Shown: positions 1 to 9,241, numbered from the stretch's first letter. The stretch: 64,000 nucleotides of DNA from Lentimicrobium saccharophilum (GCF_001192835.1 NZ_DF968183.1:558001-622000); one strand, 5' to 3'. Numbers and translations are program-made. Notes: generated from the sequence alone by a model not told the origin.

Positions 1-370
1 TTCGTCTTTCCGGTGCTATCTTTACACTGTGTTTCATAACTGTATGTATAAATGATTACCTACATACAAAAATACATACAGATTTATTAATAACCTACAA
101 AAACATAAAAAAATGTATTATCTTTACAGTATTATTTATCAACACTTTTGCAGTTCAATAGACAGTCTGAAATAATCAATAAAAACAAGCTTTGTAATCC
201 CGCCCGGATCACAACCATCTCATTAAAGCACCTGTAAATTTATTTATTTACCGGTGTTTTTTATTTATATAAACTTCCTTCAGCCCGATCCCGTTTAAAA
301 ACATTTGTAATTTTACTGTCCTCAATGTTCAAATTATCCGGATCGAAACCGGTGTCAGATTAAAAAAACT
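1..370. other. AT-rich intergenic region with short inverted and direct repeats
   Basis: No credible gene is seen. The octamer TGTATGTA at 41-48 is followed by its complement TACATACA at 61-68 and again at 73-80, and CTGTATGTAT (40-49) pairs perfectly with ATACATACAG (72-81). This could be an operator or a small hairpin serving whatever lies left of the window. A weak TAATTTTA match to the Bacteroidota -7 element lies at 308-315 ahead of the AAA+ gene, without a clear -33 partner. Confidence 0.4.
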
Positions 371-2983
371 ATGGATCACGATAATTATAAGTTAAAGGAT
401 TTCAGGATATTCAACATCAACGATTCATCAAACTGCCCTGAGCGCAGGTTCAGAAGTGTCTTTGACATTTCGGAGCTATCTGCTGTTACAGCCGAAATTT
501 CATTCTATAACAAGAAATTTGATGAAGAATCATGGGAATCTGAGCTGGAACTTTTCTGCTGGAGAAATCCCTACGATCAGGACAGGGAGATCATAGAATC
601 GACCAACATTACCCTCGGGGCAGACAAAGCGGAAAACATCATTAGTTGTGTGTATACCCTTGAACCCATTGATGAGGAAGACTGGATTCCCGGAAGCTAT
701 ATCATCGAAGCATGGATTGACAATGTTAAAATCGCGGATACTACATTTTACTTAGAGGATACCGGGTCTTTGGAGAAGGACGCAAATCCCTGCTTTGATA
801 TCTTCGGGCTGAAATTGTTTGAAGACAGCGACAAACCAGAACCAAAGCGATACGAAAGATCCTATTACAGGCAGTTTCAGCGCATGGCAACCCGGTTTAT
901 ATGGGCAGAACTCGAAATACGGAATAAGCTGCCTCACAAAACCTGGAAAGCGGAATTCTTTTTCAATTTTTACAACGACATGCGTCAACTGGTGCACCAT
1001 GTAGTTGCTGTTACCGATGTTAAACCCAACCACCCGAATCATGAATTTTTTATAGAAGCCGGTTGCGGAGATCCGGTTAATGTCAACTGGGAAGAAGGAA
1101 ACTACACGGTTGAAGTTATTTTTATGGGCAGGATGGTGGCGATTGCCAACTTCAAAGTTGCTGATTCGGTAGACAAGGAGAAACTCGCATATACAATAAC
1201 CTGGGGAGAAAGCCCTCTATCAGTGGAAACTTCCGGTGTAGAATTGATGAATGAAGATGAAATCTTCAGGGAGTTGGACAACCTGGTCGGACTTGAGGGC
1301 ATCAAACAGCGGCTTCACGACTATGCCGACTACATCAGGTATCTGAAACTGCGCGACACCATGGGCATTGAACCCATGAAATCCATTAACCTGCACGCGG
1401 TTTTTACCGGCAACCCGGGAACCGGAAAAACGACCATTGCCAGGATGCTGGGAAAAATATACAAGCATCTGGGTTTACTCTCCAAAGACACCGTTTACGA
1501 GGCCAGCAGGGCCAACCTGGTTGGAAGGTACATCGGGGAAACCGCTCCGATAACCCGCGAAGTGATTGAAAAAGCCAGGGGAGGCATCCTGCTGATCGAT
1601 GAAGCTTATTCACTGGCCGTAAAATCAGATGACAACAAGGATTACGGCCGGGAAGTGATTGAAACCCTGCTCACCGAAATGTCGGACGGACCGGGAGATA
1701 TCGCTGTCATTGTGTGCGGTTATCCGAAAGAGATGGAAGGATTTCTCAATTTTAACCCCGGACTGCCCTCCCGTTTCAAATACATTTATGAGTTTCCTGA
1801 TTACACGCCCGAAGAACTTATGGAAATTGCCCGCAGAACAGCGGTTCAAAAGAAACTGAATTTTTCGGAAGAGGTTTCTGATATGATGTATAAATACCTG
1901 GAAGAACAGTACAGAGGCCGTACACGCGCATTCGGCAATGCCAGGGTAGTAAAATCAATGCTCGAAGAAGCGCAGTTAAACCTCGGCATCAGGGTCATCA
2001 AAGCCCGAAGGGAAAACCTTTCGAAGGAAGACCTTTGCACCATCCTCCCGTGTGATATTGAAGGCCTGTTCAGAAAAAAAGGCAGCAAAAGCGTACAGAT
2101 GAAAACCGATGAGGTGCTGCTTGAAAATATGCTGAATGAGCTTAAGGATATGACAGGCCTGGAAAGTGTCAAAACCGAGATCAGCGAACTTGCCAAACTG
2201 GCAAAGTATTATCGTGAAATGGACATGGACCTGGTGAGTGCATTTTCGCTTAACAATATTTTTACGGGAAATCCGGGTACAGGTAAAACGACCGTGGCAC
2301 GCATTATGGCCAAAATATATAAAGCACTCGGCCTGCTGGAGCGCGGACACCTGGTTGAATGCAGCCGTGAAGACCTGGTTGGCGCCGTAGTCGGTGAAAC
2401 CGCTCCGAAAACCCTGGCAAAGATAGAAGCAGCCATAGGAGGTGTTTTGTTTATTGACGAAGCTTACTCATTGGTTAACGGAAACGCCAACGATTTCGGA
2501 CACGAAGCGGTGGAAGTGATCATTAAACAGATGGAAGACCGCAGGGGTGAGTTTTCGCTGATTGTTGCCGGTTATCCCAAAGAAATGGAGAGTTTCCTGG
2601 ATTCAAATCCCGGGCTGAGGTCAAGGTTCGATAACCACCTTGTATTTACCGATTATTCAGCCTCAGAACTTATGGAAATCGCCGGCATCATGCTGATGAA
2701 GAACAAACTTACGGCGAATACGGAAGCATTGGCACACCTGCAGGCTTATTTCAGCTATCATTCGGCTAACCGCAATCAATATTTCGGAAACGGGCGATTT
2801 GTAAGAAAAGTGCTCGAAAAGGCCATCCGTAACCACAATCTCCGGCTCAGTCAGGTGCCAAAAGCGGAACGGCATGAAAATATGATTAAAACACTGACAC
2901 TGGAGGATGTGCATGAATTTGCCGCCGGTTCGGATACGCTTATAAAACGCGGGATCGGCTTTATGAAAACCAATGCAGGGTAG
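371..2983 (+). CDS. Tandem AAA+ ATPase of the CbxX/CfxQ (CbbX/SpoVK-like) type
   Basis: The 870-residue protein carries two complete AAA+ modules. Each has a Walker A motif GNPGTGKTT (about residues 347-355 and 633-641), a Walker B motif (GGILLIDEAYSL and GGVLFIDEAYSL) and a sensor/arginine-finger stretch GYPKEME...SRF. The family remodels protein assemblies; RuBisCO activase CbbX is the best-known member, but the substrate here is unknown. The first 270 residues are not ATPase. They look like two copies of a beta-rich module, each ending in a similar pattern (PGSYIIEAWIDN and EGNYTVEVIFMG), so both halves of the protein appear duplicated. There is no signal peptide, so it is probably cytoplasmic. 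It stands alone, convergent with the protease gene downstream. The ATG at 371 is the only sensible start. Confidence 0.9.
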   Translation: MDHDNYKLKDFRIFNINDSSNCPERRFRSVFDISELSAVTAEISFYNKKFDEESWESELELFCWRNPYDQDREIIESTNITLGADKAENIISCVYTLEPIDEEDWIPGSYIIEAWIDNVKIADTTFYLEDTGSLEKDANPCFDIFGLKLFEDSDKPEPKRYERSYYRQFQRMATRFIWAELEIRNKLPHKTWKAEFFFNFYNDMRQLVHHVVAVTDVKPNHPNHEFFIEAGCGDPVNVNWEEGNYTVEVIFMGRMVAIANFKVADSVDKEKLAYTITWGESPLSVETSGVELMNEDEIFRELDNLVGLEGIKQRLHDYADYIRYLKLRDTMGIEPMKSINLHAVFTGNPGTGKTTIARMLGKIYKHLGLLSKDTVYEASRANLVGRYIGETAPITREVIEKARGGILLIDEAYSLAVKSDDNKDYGREVIETLLTEMSDGPGDIAVIVCGYPKEMEGFLNFNPGLPSRFKYIYEFPDYTPEELMEIARRTAVQKKLNFSEEVSDMMYKYLEEQYRGRTRAFGNARVVKSMLEEAQLNLGIRVIKARRENLSKEDLCTILPCDIEGLFRKKGSKSVQMKTDEVLLENMLNELKDMTGLESVKTEISELAKLAKYYREMDMDLVSAFSLNNIFTGNPGTGKTTVARIMAKIYKALGLLERGHLVECSREDLVGAVVGETAPKTLAKIEAAIGGVLFIDEAYSLVNGNANDFGHEAVEVIIKQMEDRRGEFSLIVAGYPKEMESFLDSNPGLRSRFDNHLVFTDYSASELMEIAGIMLMKNKLTANTEALAHLQAYFSYHSANRNQYFGNGRFVRKVLEKAIRNHNLRLSQVPKAERHENMIKTLTLEDVHEFAAGSDTLIKRGIGFMKTNAG

Positions 2984-2994
2984 CACTCTTTCAG

Positions 2995-3037
2995 AATAAA
3001 TCCCTGCAACCTTAAATTCCGGAAGCAGGGATTTATT
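2995..3037. terminator. Bidirectional hairpin terminator
   Basis: Perfect 13-bp arms, AATAAATCCCTGC (2995-3007) and GCAGGGATTTATT (3025-3037), lie between the convergent AAA+ and protease genes. The A/T-rich outer stem gives a U-rich tail in both directions. Confidence 0.8.
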
Positions 3038-3053
3038 TTGATATAAAATTCCT

Positions 3054-4697
3054 TTAGTTCACCGGCAGTGCTTTCCCGGCAGCCAGCAAGGCGTTATAAG
3101 CATTCACTACTCCTCCGGTTCTGGAGAGGGTGGCAAATTTTACTTTCTTTCTTTTCGGTGACTTTATATCAGGACTGTAAACTTTGGCTTTAGGATATTT
3201 CGTACTGCTTTCCAGCAATATATCTTTCAGTTGTAGGGCGGTGAGTTCAGGATAATACGACCATACCAGGGCTGCAACGCCGCTTACAACCGGGCCTGAA
3301 AAGCTGGTGCCATCCCCCATTTCATACTTATTCTCCGGGGCAAGCGAGATGATATTCACTCCGGGAGCAAACAAATCCACATTTTCGGCTCCGTAGTTGG
3401 AAAATATACCGCAAAACTCTTTGTTCAGGATATTGGAAGTAGCTCCTACCGTGATCCAGTTCGGTACTCTTGAACCATCGGCAAGAATTGCCGACGGATA
3501 ATGTTCGGTCAGGTCGAGATTATCGGCTTCATTGCCCGCCGAATGAATCATTAATACATTATGATCTCCCGCATAACGGACCGCATCATCAAGGATGCCC
3601 CGCGTAATGGAAAAATACTTGCCAAAACTCATATTGATGATATCGGCGCCATTGTCAACCGCATACCGGATGGCCAATGCCACATCTTTATCCCTTTCAT
3701 CCCCGTCGGGTACAACCCTGAGCGTCATAATTTCCACATAATCAGCGACCCCGTCAGTACCCGCTCCGTTGCCTCTTGCGGCAGCAATCACTCCGGCCAC
3801 AAAAGTGCCATGAAATGAACGCGGCCCCTTAACATCATTATTGCCATAATGAGTATCGCCGGGATCTTCCGGATCATCTTCCACCTGCGCCCTGGGATTA
3901 AAATCAAGGTTCAGATAGTAATTTAGAAAATCATTGCTGCGCTTTTGCATATCAGCAAGATCCCTCCTGGTAAATCCTTTATTGTAAAGATCCAGCAAGG
4001 CTTCCTTTGCCGAGCTTACCATTTCAGACTTTGTTTTTACCGATTTCACGTCTTCAACAGTAATCTCCTGCTTACGCAGATACTTCCTCAGCACCTCCTC
4101 AAAATGGTTAACATACTCTTCAAAATTATCAAGGTCCTTCTTACGTTGCGTATACTTCCTGAGCTCCTCCTCGTATTTCGTTTTACTTCTCAAATACACT
4201 GCGAAAAGCCGCTTTTCTTCGGCCGACAGTCCATTTTCATCCTTTACCCCGCTGAACCGTGGATTAAGCTTCTTGAAAATCCTGACAAATTCCATGTTTT
4301 CATAAAGCAGATGCTCCCCTTTGCTGTTGCCGATAAAATTCCATCCATGAATATCATCCACATAACCATTATTATCGTCATCCAGACCATTCCCTGCAAT
4401 TTCCTTTTTATTCGTCCATATTTTCCCCTGAAGCTCAGGGTGATAGATATCTACCCCTCCGTCAATTACGGCCACAACCACTTTTTTTCGCGGGGATTTG
4501 TCTTTCAGAAGTTCAAGATAAGCCTGATCAGTGGCTGCACCCTGAACTTTATCAACCACAGGGCTGCGATTGTACCAGTTCAGATATTTAACATCAAGCG
4601 AATCAATGGTTGTTACGCCCCTCGACTGTGAATAAACCGGAATCATGCCTATTGACAGGAACAGCAACAGGATACTGGATTTAGAAAATCTGATCAT
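3054..4697 (-). CDS. Secreted subtilisin-family (S8) serine protease
   Basis: The 547-residue protein begins with a signal peptide (about residues 1-23, ending VYSQ), so it should be periplasmic or exported. The S8 catalytic triad is complete: Asp79 in VAVIDGGVD, His296 in HGTFVAGVIAA and Ser465 in GTSFSGPVVSG, with the oxyanion Asn at about 389 (HSAGNEA). About 215 residues separate Asp and His, far more than in ordinary subtilisins. The extra stretch (about 125-265) is highly charged and predicted helical (KKDLDNFEEYVNHFEEV), so it could be a coiled or cap-like insert. A DDDNNGYVDD segment (about 106-115) looks like a calcium-binding loop. No T9SS sorting domain is visible at the C-terminus. 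Subtilases with this early aspartate and helical insert recur in Bacteroidota. Confidence 0.93.
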   Translation of the reverse strand: MIRFSKSSILLLFLSIGMIPVYSQSRGVTTIDSLDVKYLNWYNRSPVVDKVQGAATDQAYLELLKDKSPRKKVVVAVIDGGVDIYHPELQGKIWTNKKEIAGNGLDDDNNGYVDDIHGWNFIGNSKGEHLLYENMEFVRIFKKLNPRFSGVKDENGLSAEEKRLFAVYLRSKTKYEEELRKYTQRKKDLDNFEEYVNHFEEVLRKYLRKQEITVEDVKSVKTKSEMVSSAKEALLDLYNKGFTRRDLADMQKRSNDFLNYYLNLDFNPRAQVEDDPEDPGDTHYGNNDVKGPRSFHGTFVAGVIAAARGNGAGTDGVADYVEIMTLRVVPDGDERDKDVALAIRYAVDNGADIINMSFGKYFSITRGILDDAVRYAGDHNVLMIHSAGNEADNLDLTEHYPSAILADGSRVPNWITVGATSNILNKEFCGIFSNYGAENVDLFAPGVNIISLAPENKYEMGDGTSFSGPVVSGVAALVWSYYPELTALQLKDILLESSTKYPKAKVYSPDIKSPKRKKVKFATLSRTGGVVNAYNALLAAGKALPVN

Positions 4698-5151
4698 AAT
4701 TTGAAGTCTTTAATAATTAAATATAATTTGATAATCAATCACTTACATAAGAACACCCTACTGACCCTAATTGCAATTACTACTGATCTCACATAACCAT
4801 TAACCATCGGAACTGCAAGGCAGGTTAACCATGACATTGCCAAATCGCAACAATGAACAAATCAACCATTGTTGCGGCAAATATAAAATATTGTATAATA
4901 TTTCCCTGCAATCCGTCATTAAGTTTTCAGTAGAAATCTTCTCAAAGCAGCATGCAACAGAACAAGCTTATTTTCAGTTTAAGACGTTGATTTGCGCAGG
5001 TCATTTCCTTTTCTTAAAATTCATCATCACAGAGACGATGAACGGCCTTGGCGGGTTTTCACGCGGATCTCATTTACCAGATAACTTTGCGCTGATTTTC
5101 AAATCAATAAAACAATGTATATAAGTCAATGAATCAATAGTTTAGAACGCT

Positions 5152-5171
5152 ATTTAGAAATTGCTCTAAAT
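5152..5171. promoter_or_regulatory. Candidate regulator-binding dyad ATTTAGA-N6-TCTAAAT
   Basis: ATTTAGA (5152-5158) and TCTAAAT (5165-5171) are exact inverse complements. The dyad centre lies about 57-60 bp upstream of the start predicted from the -7 box at 5207, where Crp/Fnr-type class I activators usually bind. A second half-site, TTTAGAAC, lies at 5141-5148. Similar dyads occur at 26113 and 37702. The cognate protein is unknown. Confidence 0.5.
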
Positions 5172-5206
5172 TGCCTCAGGTTGAACAGGATACATTTATT
5201 TTATTC

Positions 5207-5214
5207 TATATTTG
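5207..5214 (+). promoter_or_regulatory. Bacteroidota -7 promoter element (TATATTTG)
   Basis: TATATTTG matches the TAnnTTTG consensus exactly. The nearest -33-like TTG (5181-5183) is 23 bp upstream rather than the usual 18-20, so the promoter may need an activator at the dyad further upstream. It would serve the operon starting at 5322 and leave a leader of about 100 nt. Confidence 0.6.
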
Positions 5215-5218
5215 CCAT

Positions 5219-5236
5219 AGAAATATTAATATTTCT
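5219..5236. promoter_or_regulatory. Perfect 18-bp palindrome over the predicted transcription start
   Basis: AGAAATATTAATATTTCT is its own reverse complement. It begins 4 bases after the -7 element, so a bound dimer would block initiation. It is very AT-rich, so chance is possible, but its position suits a repressor operator. Confidence 0.45.
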
Positions 5237-5321
5237 AATTATCCCGGATATTACCGACGAATAAATTTCTTTATGAAACTGACCATACTCCCGATAACGG
5301 AAGTTTAATAACAGCAAGGCA

Positions 5322-6917
5322 ATGAAAAGCTACACCAAACCGATTACATTTTTTCTGGCCATTGTGGCGCCACTACTGATCGTAACACTGGTGCTCAGGA
5401 AACCGGAGCCTGACCATGAACTGCTGAATACACTCAGGGCTAAATATGCGGTCAAACGGAAACCTGGTGTGGATCACAGCAAGTTTGAAATTCTGCAGAA
5501 AAATTTTACTAACCCGCATGAAATTACGGCAGCCTGCCTCTCCTGCCACACTGAGCGTGGTGAAGAGCTGATGAACAGCGCCCACTTCACCTGGGAACGC
5601 GAAGCCTTTATTCCCGGCAGGGGTGTAACATATCTTGGCAAGAAGAACCTGGTAAATAACTTCTGCACCGGCGTGCAGTCGAACGAAGGCAGTTGCATGA
5701 AGTGTCATGCCGGTTATGGATGGAATGACAAATCCTTTGATTTTTCAAATCCCTACAACATTGACTGTGTTGTTTGTCATGACAATACAGGAACCTATGA
5801 AAAAGCCAGCGGAGCAGCGGGATATCCCAAAATGGGGCCCGAAGGTCCGGACTTTAAAGCCATAGTCGCAAGCGTAGGTCAACCGAAAAGTGCGGGCTGC
5901 GGCACCTGTCACTTTGGTGGCGGCGGCGGCAACAATGTCAAACACGGTGATCTTGAGCTTGGCTTACTTACCGGAGGTCGTGATGTGGACGTACATATGG
6001 CTGTTGACGGACTAAACATGAATTGCGTGGACTGCCATACGGCCGAGAATCATAAAATAAAAGGAAGATATTATGCAGTATCCTCTTCGAACACCCAGCG
6101 CCTGAATTGCGAGGATTGCCATACGGAAACGCCTCATCAGCAAAATATCCTGAATGAACATTCAATCAAAGTAGCCTGCCAAACCTGCCACATTCCGGTT
6201 TATGCCAAAGTAAATGCCACCAAAATGTACTGGGATTGGGCCACGGCAACCAGAAAAAAAGATGGTAAAGAGTACGAAGTGCTGGATGAAGACGGCAACA
6301 TCGTTTATACCTCTATAAAGGGAGACTTCGTTTGGGATAAGATGGTTAAACCGGAATACCTTTGGTTTAACGGAACAGCTGACCATCACCTGTTGACAGA
6401 CAAGGTTGACACAAGTCAGAATATTTTGAAAATCAATACATTATTTGGAGAATACCGCGATCGCGACAGTAAAATCATCCCCGTAAAAGTTCACCGTGGA
6501 AGGCAGCCCTACGATGCGGAAAACCTGACAATTATTCAAGCTAAGCTCTGGGATAAGGATAAAGGCAAGGGAGCCCTTTGGCTGGATCTTGACTGGGAGC
6601 GTTCCATTGAAGAAGGCATGGCCTATATCCCCCTGCCATACAGTGGGAAACATTCGTTTATTAAAACCGAGATGTTCATGCCGGTAAACCACATGGTTAG
6701 CCCGGCTGCCGAAGCCGTTACCTGCAAGGAATGCCACACCAGAGAGAATGGACGTCTGGCCGGCCTCACCGATTTCTATATGCCTGGCCGCGACCGCAAC
6801 CGCACCCTTGATCTTGCCGGTCAGCTGTTGTTAATACTTTCATTCCTGGGCATTGTGGTCCACTCAGCGATCAGGGCTCTTTCATCACGCAAACATAATA
6901 CCATACAAAGCCATTAA
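5322..6917 (+). CDS. Octaheme c-type cytochrome, tetrathionate reductase (OTR) family
   Basis: The 531-residue protein has eight CxxCH heme-binding motifs, with first cysteines at about residues 72, 125, 149, 193, 235, 263, 286 and 468. The order and the long gap before the last heme fit the octaheme tetrathionate reductase family studied in Shewanella. Those enzymes reduce tetrathionate and also nitrite or hydroxylamine in vitro, so the natural substrate is uncertain. A hydrophobic N-terminal segment (about 8-26) acts as signal or anchor, and a second membrane helix lies at about 497-516. The catalytic domain should therefore be periplasmic and tethered at both ends. It is the first gene of the operon; the cytochrome b gene starts 11 bp after its stop, which suggests direct electron delivery from the quinone pool. 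Confidence 0.92.
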   Translation: MKSYTKPITFFLAIVAPLLIVTLVLRKPEPDHELLNTLRAKYAVKRKPGVDHSKFEILQKNFTNPHEITAACLSCHTERGEELMNSAHFTWEREAFIPGRGVTYLGKKNLVNNFCTGVQSNEGSCMKCHAGYGWNDKSFDFSNPYNIDCVVCHDNTGTYEKASGAAGYPKMGPEGPDFKAIVASVGQPKSAGCGTCHFGGGGGNNVKHGDLELGLLTGGRDVDVHMAVDGLNMNCVDCHTAENHKIKGRYYAVSSSNTQRLNCEDCHTETPHQQNILNEHSIKVACQTCHIPVYAKVNATKMYWDWATATRKKDGKEYEVLDEDGNIVYTSIKGDFVWDKMVKPEYLWFNGTADHHLLTDKVDTSQNILKINTLFGEYRDRDSKIIPVKVHRGRQPYDAENLTIIQAKLWDKDKGKGALWLDLDWERSIEEGMAYIPLPYSGKHSFIKTEMFMPVNHMVSPAAEAVTCKECHTRENGRLAGLTDFYMPGRDRNRTLDLAGQLLLILSFLGIVVHSAIRALSSRKHNTIQSH

Positions 6918-6928
6918 TACCATCAGCA

Positions 6929-7612
6929 ATGAGCACGAATAACAGAGTTTACGTTTACAAGGGTTTTGAGCGATTCTGGCACTGGAACCAGGCCTTGCTG
7001 ATCTTTGTCCTGGCATTTACCGGATTCGAGATTCACAGCTCCTACGATTTTTTTGGCTTTGAAACAGCTGTTAAAATCCACAATTACGCAGCATGGGGAT
7101 TTATCATCCTGATTGTATTCGCCATTTTCTGGCATGTCACAACCGGTGAATGGAAACAGTATATTCCGACTACGAAAAATCTGAAAGCACAGGCGGAATT
7201 CTACCTTTTCGGTATTTTCCGCAATGCCCCCCACCCTACCAAAAAGACGCTGATCAGTAAACTGAACCCATTACAGCGGCTGGTCTATCTCGGGCTTAAA
7301 GTCCTGTTCATTCCCATTATGGTAATTTCCGGGCTGCTTTTCATGTTCTATCGCTATCCTCAGGGCGACAGTATTGCCATTATCAATATCGACAACCTGG
7401 AAATTATCGCGCTGATTCACACTGCAGGCGCGTTTGTGCTGCTGGCTTTTGTGCTGGTGCATCTTTACCTGATTACCACAGGACACACCATCACCTCAAA
7501 CCTGAAGGCCATGATTACCGGCTGGGAAGAACTGGATGAGGAAGATCAGAAAGATCAGGATCAACCGATCGGGAAGCCGGAAAACGAACATGATGAAAAC
7601 CCTAAAATCTGA
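6929..7612 (+). CDS. Membrane cytochrome b (cytochrome b561 / FdnI-like subunit)
   Basis: This 227-residue integral membrane protein has about four transmembrane helices carrying histidines in typical heme b positions: FERFWHWNQ near residue 13, KIHNYAAW, IFWHVTTGEW, and a final helix pair with ALIHTAGAF and LVHLYLITTGH. It resembles the quinol-oxidising subunit of formate dehydrogenase or thiosulfate reductase, which passes electrons to a periplasmic partner. Here the partner is most likely the octaheme cytochrome encoded just upstream. The C-terminal 30 residues are hydrophilic and acidic (ELDEEDQKDQDQ) and probably cytoplasmic. Substrate specificity of the complex cannot be read from this subunit. 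Confidence 0.87.
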   Translation: MSTNNRVYVYKGFERFWHWNQALLIFVLAFTGFEIHSSYDFFGFETAVKIHNYAAWGFIILIVFAIFWHVTTGEWKQYIPTTKNLKAQAEFYLFGIFRNAPHPTKKTLISKLNPLQRLVYLGLKVLFIPIMVISGLLFMFYRYPQGDSIAIINIDNLEIIALIHTAGAFVLLAFVLVHLYLITTGHTITSNLKAMITGWEELDEEDQKDQDQPIGKPENEHDENPKI

Positions 7613-7619
7613 CCGGAAG

Positions 7620-8705
7620 ATGAATCTGAAAAATAAAATTATGCTGATCAGCATTTTTCTGACAACACTCTTTCTTAATACAGGGTGCTCCAGGAAAGAA
7701 CCGGACAAGACCGCTGAACCTGCAGCAACCGTCAATGAATCGCAGGTACTCTATGATTATCTGAAAAAGAAAGGGGACTACATTAACAGTGAAGCAGCCC
7801 CGGCCATTATGACTGCCGCTGAACTTTATACGATGCTCAACCGGAACATCCACTTAATTGATCTCCGGGAGGCTGATCAGTTTAATGAGGGACATATTGA
7901 AGGGGCCGTGAATGTCAGGCCTGAAAACGTGATCGATTATTTTGAAAACCGTATTGATGCGCCTTATTTTGAACGTGTGGTTTTTTTATGCAACCGGGGG
8001 CAGTTATCTGCCTATGTTAACGGGATTATGCGAATTCTTGGCTGCAGCAACACCTATTCGGTGCGTTATGGCATGAGCGGATGGAACACCCGGTTCGCAA
8101 AAACAGGCTGGGACCAGGCAACCGCCACCTTTCCCGGCAACCTGACCATGGAAACCCTGAATCAACCAGCCATCAAAGGCGGAATGCCGGAGATCGCTAC
8201 CGGAGGAATGAACGGATTTCAGATTGCGCGCTTGCGGGCTAAAGCGCTGCTCGATACTGCACAGGCTACATTCCTTATCAATTATTCCGATATTGAGAAA
8301 GCGCCTGAAAAATATGACGTTGTGGCCTATGTGCCTGCAGACTGGTTCGGAAACAACATGCATCCGGCCGGGGCATTGAACTTTATCCCCAAAGCCTCCC
8401 TCTCTACAGAGGCGGATCTGAAATTTTTATCTCCCGGCAAACCGGTAGCGGTTTATTGTTTCAACGGTCATCACAGCGCACATGCGGTGGCCTGGCTGCG
8501 CATGATGGGCTATGAAGCCTATTCGGTGATTTATGGCGCGAATGGTTTTATGTATGATCTGTTTGGCAAAAATGATAAAAACACGCCCCGACAGTGGACT
8601 GACATGCAAAAAAATGATTTTCCCTTTAAATCAGGCAATGCCGGTGGCGGAATAAAAGAAGAGAAAAAGGTTGTAGTAAAGCAGACGCAGGGCGGATGCG
8701 CTTAA
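7620..8705 (+). CDS. Lipoprotein with two rhodanese domains and a GGCA tail
   Basis: The ATG at 7620 is preferred because it gives a clean lipoprotein signal with the lipobox LNTGC (lipidated Cys23). The in-frame ATG at 7590 and the open frame back to 7536 overlap the cytochrome b gene. The 361-residue product has two rhodanese domains. The first has IDLREADQFNEGHIEGAVNV and the active loop CNRGQLS; the second has the loop CFNGHHS. Both keep the catalytic cysteine that carries a persulfide in sulfurtransferases. The extreme C-terminus is QTQGGCA, a tail also seen on two other proteins of this operon. It probably handles sulfane sulfur in the periplasm, close to the cytochrome and the permeases. 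Sulfur donor and acceptor are unknown. Confidence 0.87.
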   Translation: MNLKNKIMLISIFLTTLFLNTGCSRKEPDKTAEPAATVNESQVLYDYLKKKGDYINSEAAPAIMTAAELYTMLNRNIHLIDLREADQFNEGHIEGAVNVRPENVIDYFENRIDAPYFERVVFLCNRGQLSAYVNGIMRILGCSNTYSVRYGMSGWNTRFAKTGWDQATATFPGNLTMETLNQPAIKGGMPEIATGGMNGFQIARLRAKALLDTAQATFLINYSDIEKAPEKYDVVAYVPADWFGNNMHPAGALNFIPKASLSTEADLKFLSPGKPVAVYCFNGHHSAHAVAWLRMMGYEAYSVIYGANGFMYDLFGKNDKNTPRQWTDMQKNDFPFKSGNAGGGIKEEKKVVVKQTQGGCA

Positions 8706-8716
8706 TATTCAAAGAC

Positions 8717-9241
8717 ATGGAACAAAAACCCAAACCTTATATGAATCCATACCTGGCTGGCTTTCTGCTGGGAATGGTATTGCTGGCATCATTCTTTATC
8801 ACCGGCCGCGGGCTTGGTGCCAGCGGAGCAGCCAAAAGCGTGGTAATTGAAAGCATTGGACGCGTTTCGCCGGAATATGCCCAGAAGCATCCGTTTTATG
8901 CCTCATTTTTTGCGACCGGAGATGGCAGGCCAATGAAAAACTGGTTGGTTTACCTGACCCTGGGCGTGCTCGGAGGTGCTTTTTTCTCGGGATTTATGTC
9001 CGGACGTGCAGGTCTTAAGATTGATAAGGGACCAAGGATTTCGAACAGGACACGTCTTATTATGGCTGCGGCCGGAGGATTTCTCTTCGGATTAGGCAGC
9101 CAGTTCGGAAGAGGATGTACCAGCGGCGCAGCGCTCAGCGGTATGGCTACACTCTCTTCAGCCGGATTCCTGACGATGATCGCCATCTTCGGTACCGGAT
9201 ATGTCATTGCCTATTTTTTCAGAAAACTTTGGATCAGCTAA
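8717..9241 (+). CDS. YeeE/YedE (TsuA-like) sulfur permease, short subunit
   Basis: This 174-residue membrane protein has about four helices and the family signature GRGCTSGAALSG with its only cysteine. YeeE/YedE proteins import thiosulfate (TsuA) or related sulfur species through conserved cysteines. A frame opening at 8696 would overlap the previous gene by 10 bases; the ATG at 8717, 11 bases after that stop, gives a more natural start (MEQKPKPYMNPYLAG). A periplasm-sized loop of about 45 residues follows the first helix. It is about half the length of a full TsuA and is followed at once by a second YeeE/YedE gene, so the two may form one transporter. Confidence 0.85.
   Translation: MEQKPKPYMNPYLAGFLLGMVLLASFFITGRGLGASGAAKSVVIESIGRVSPEYAQKHPFYASFFATGDGRPMKNWLVYLTLGVLGGAFFSGFMSGRAGLKIDKGPRISNRTRLIMAAAGGFLFGLGSQFGRGCTSGAALSGMATLSSAGFLTMIAIFGTGYVIAYFFRKLWIS

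Larger units (their letters stand above)
4698..5321. other. Divergent intergenic region carrying the sulfur/cytochrome operon promoter
   Basis: The 624 bases are AT-rich and hold no convincing gene. A 97-codon open frame at 4831-5124 has no ribosome-binding context, homology or sensible composition. The right end carries a dyad at 5152-5171, a -7 element at 5207-5214 and an 18-bp palindrome at 5219-5236, listed separately. Confidence 0.6.

Noticed and set aside
3945-4631. 228-codon frame opposite the subtilase gene
   Set aside because: Lies wholly antisense to a gene with complete catalytic motifs.
4831-5124. 97-codon open frame upstream of the cytochrome operon
   Set aside because: AT-rich composition, no homology and no start context; more likely intergenic DNA.
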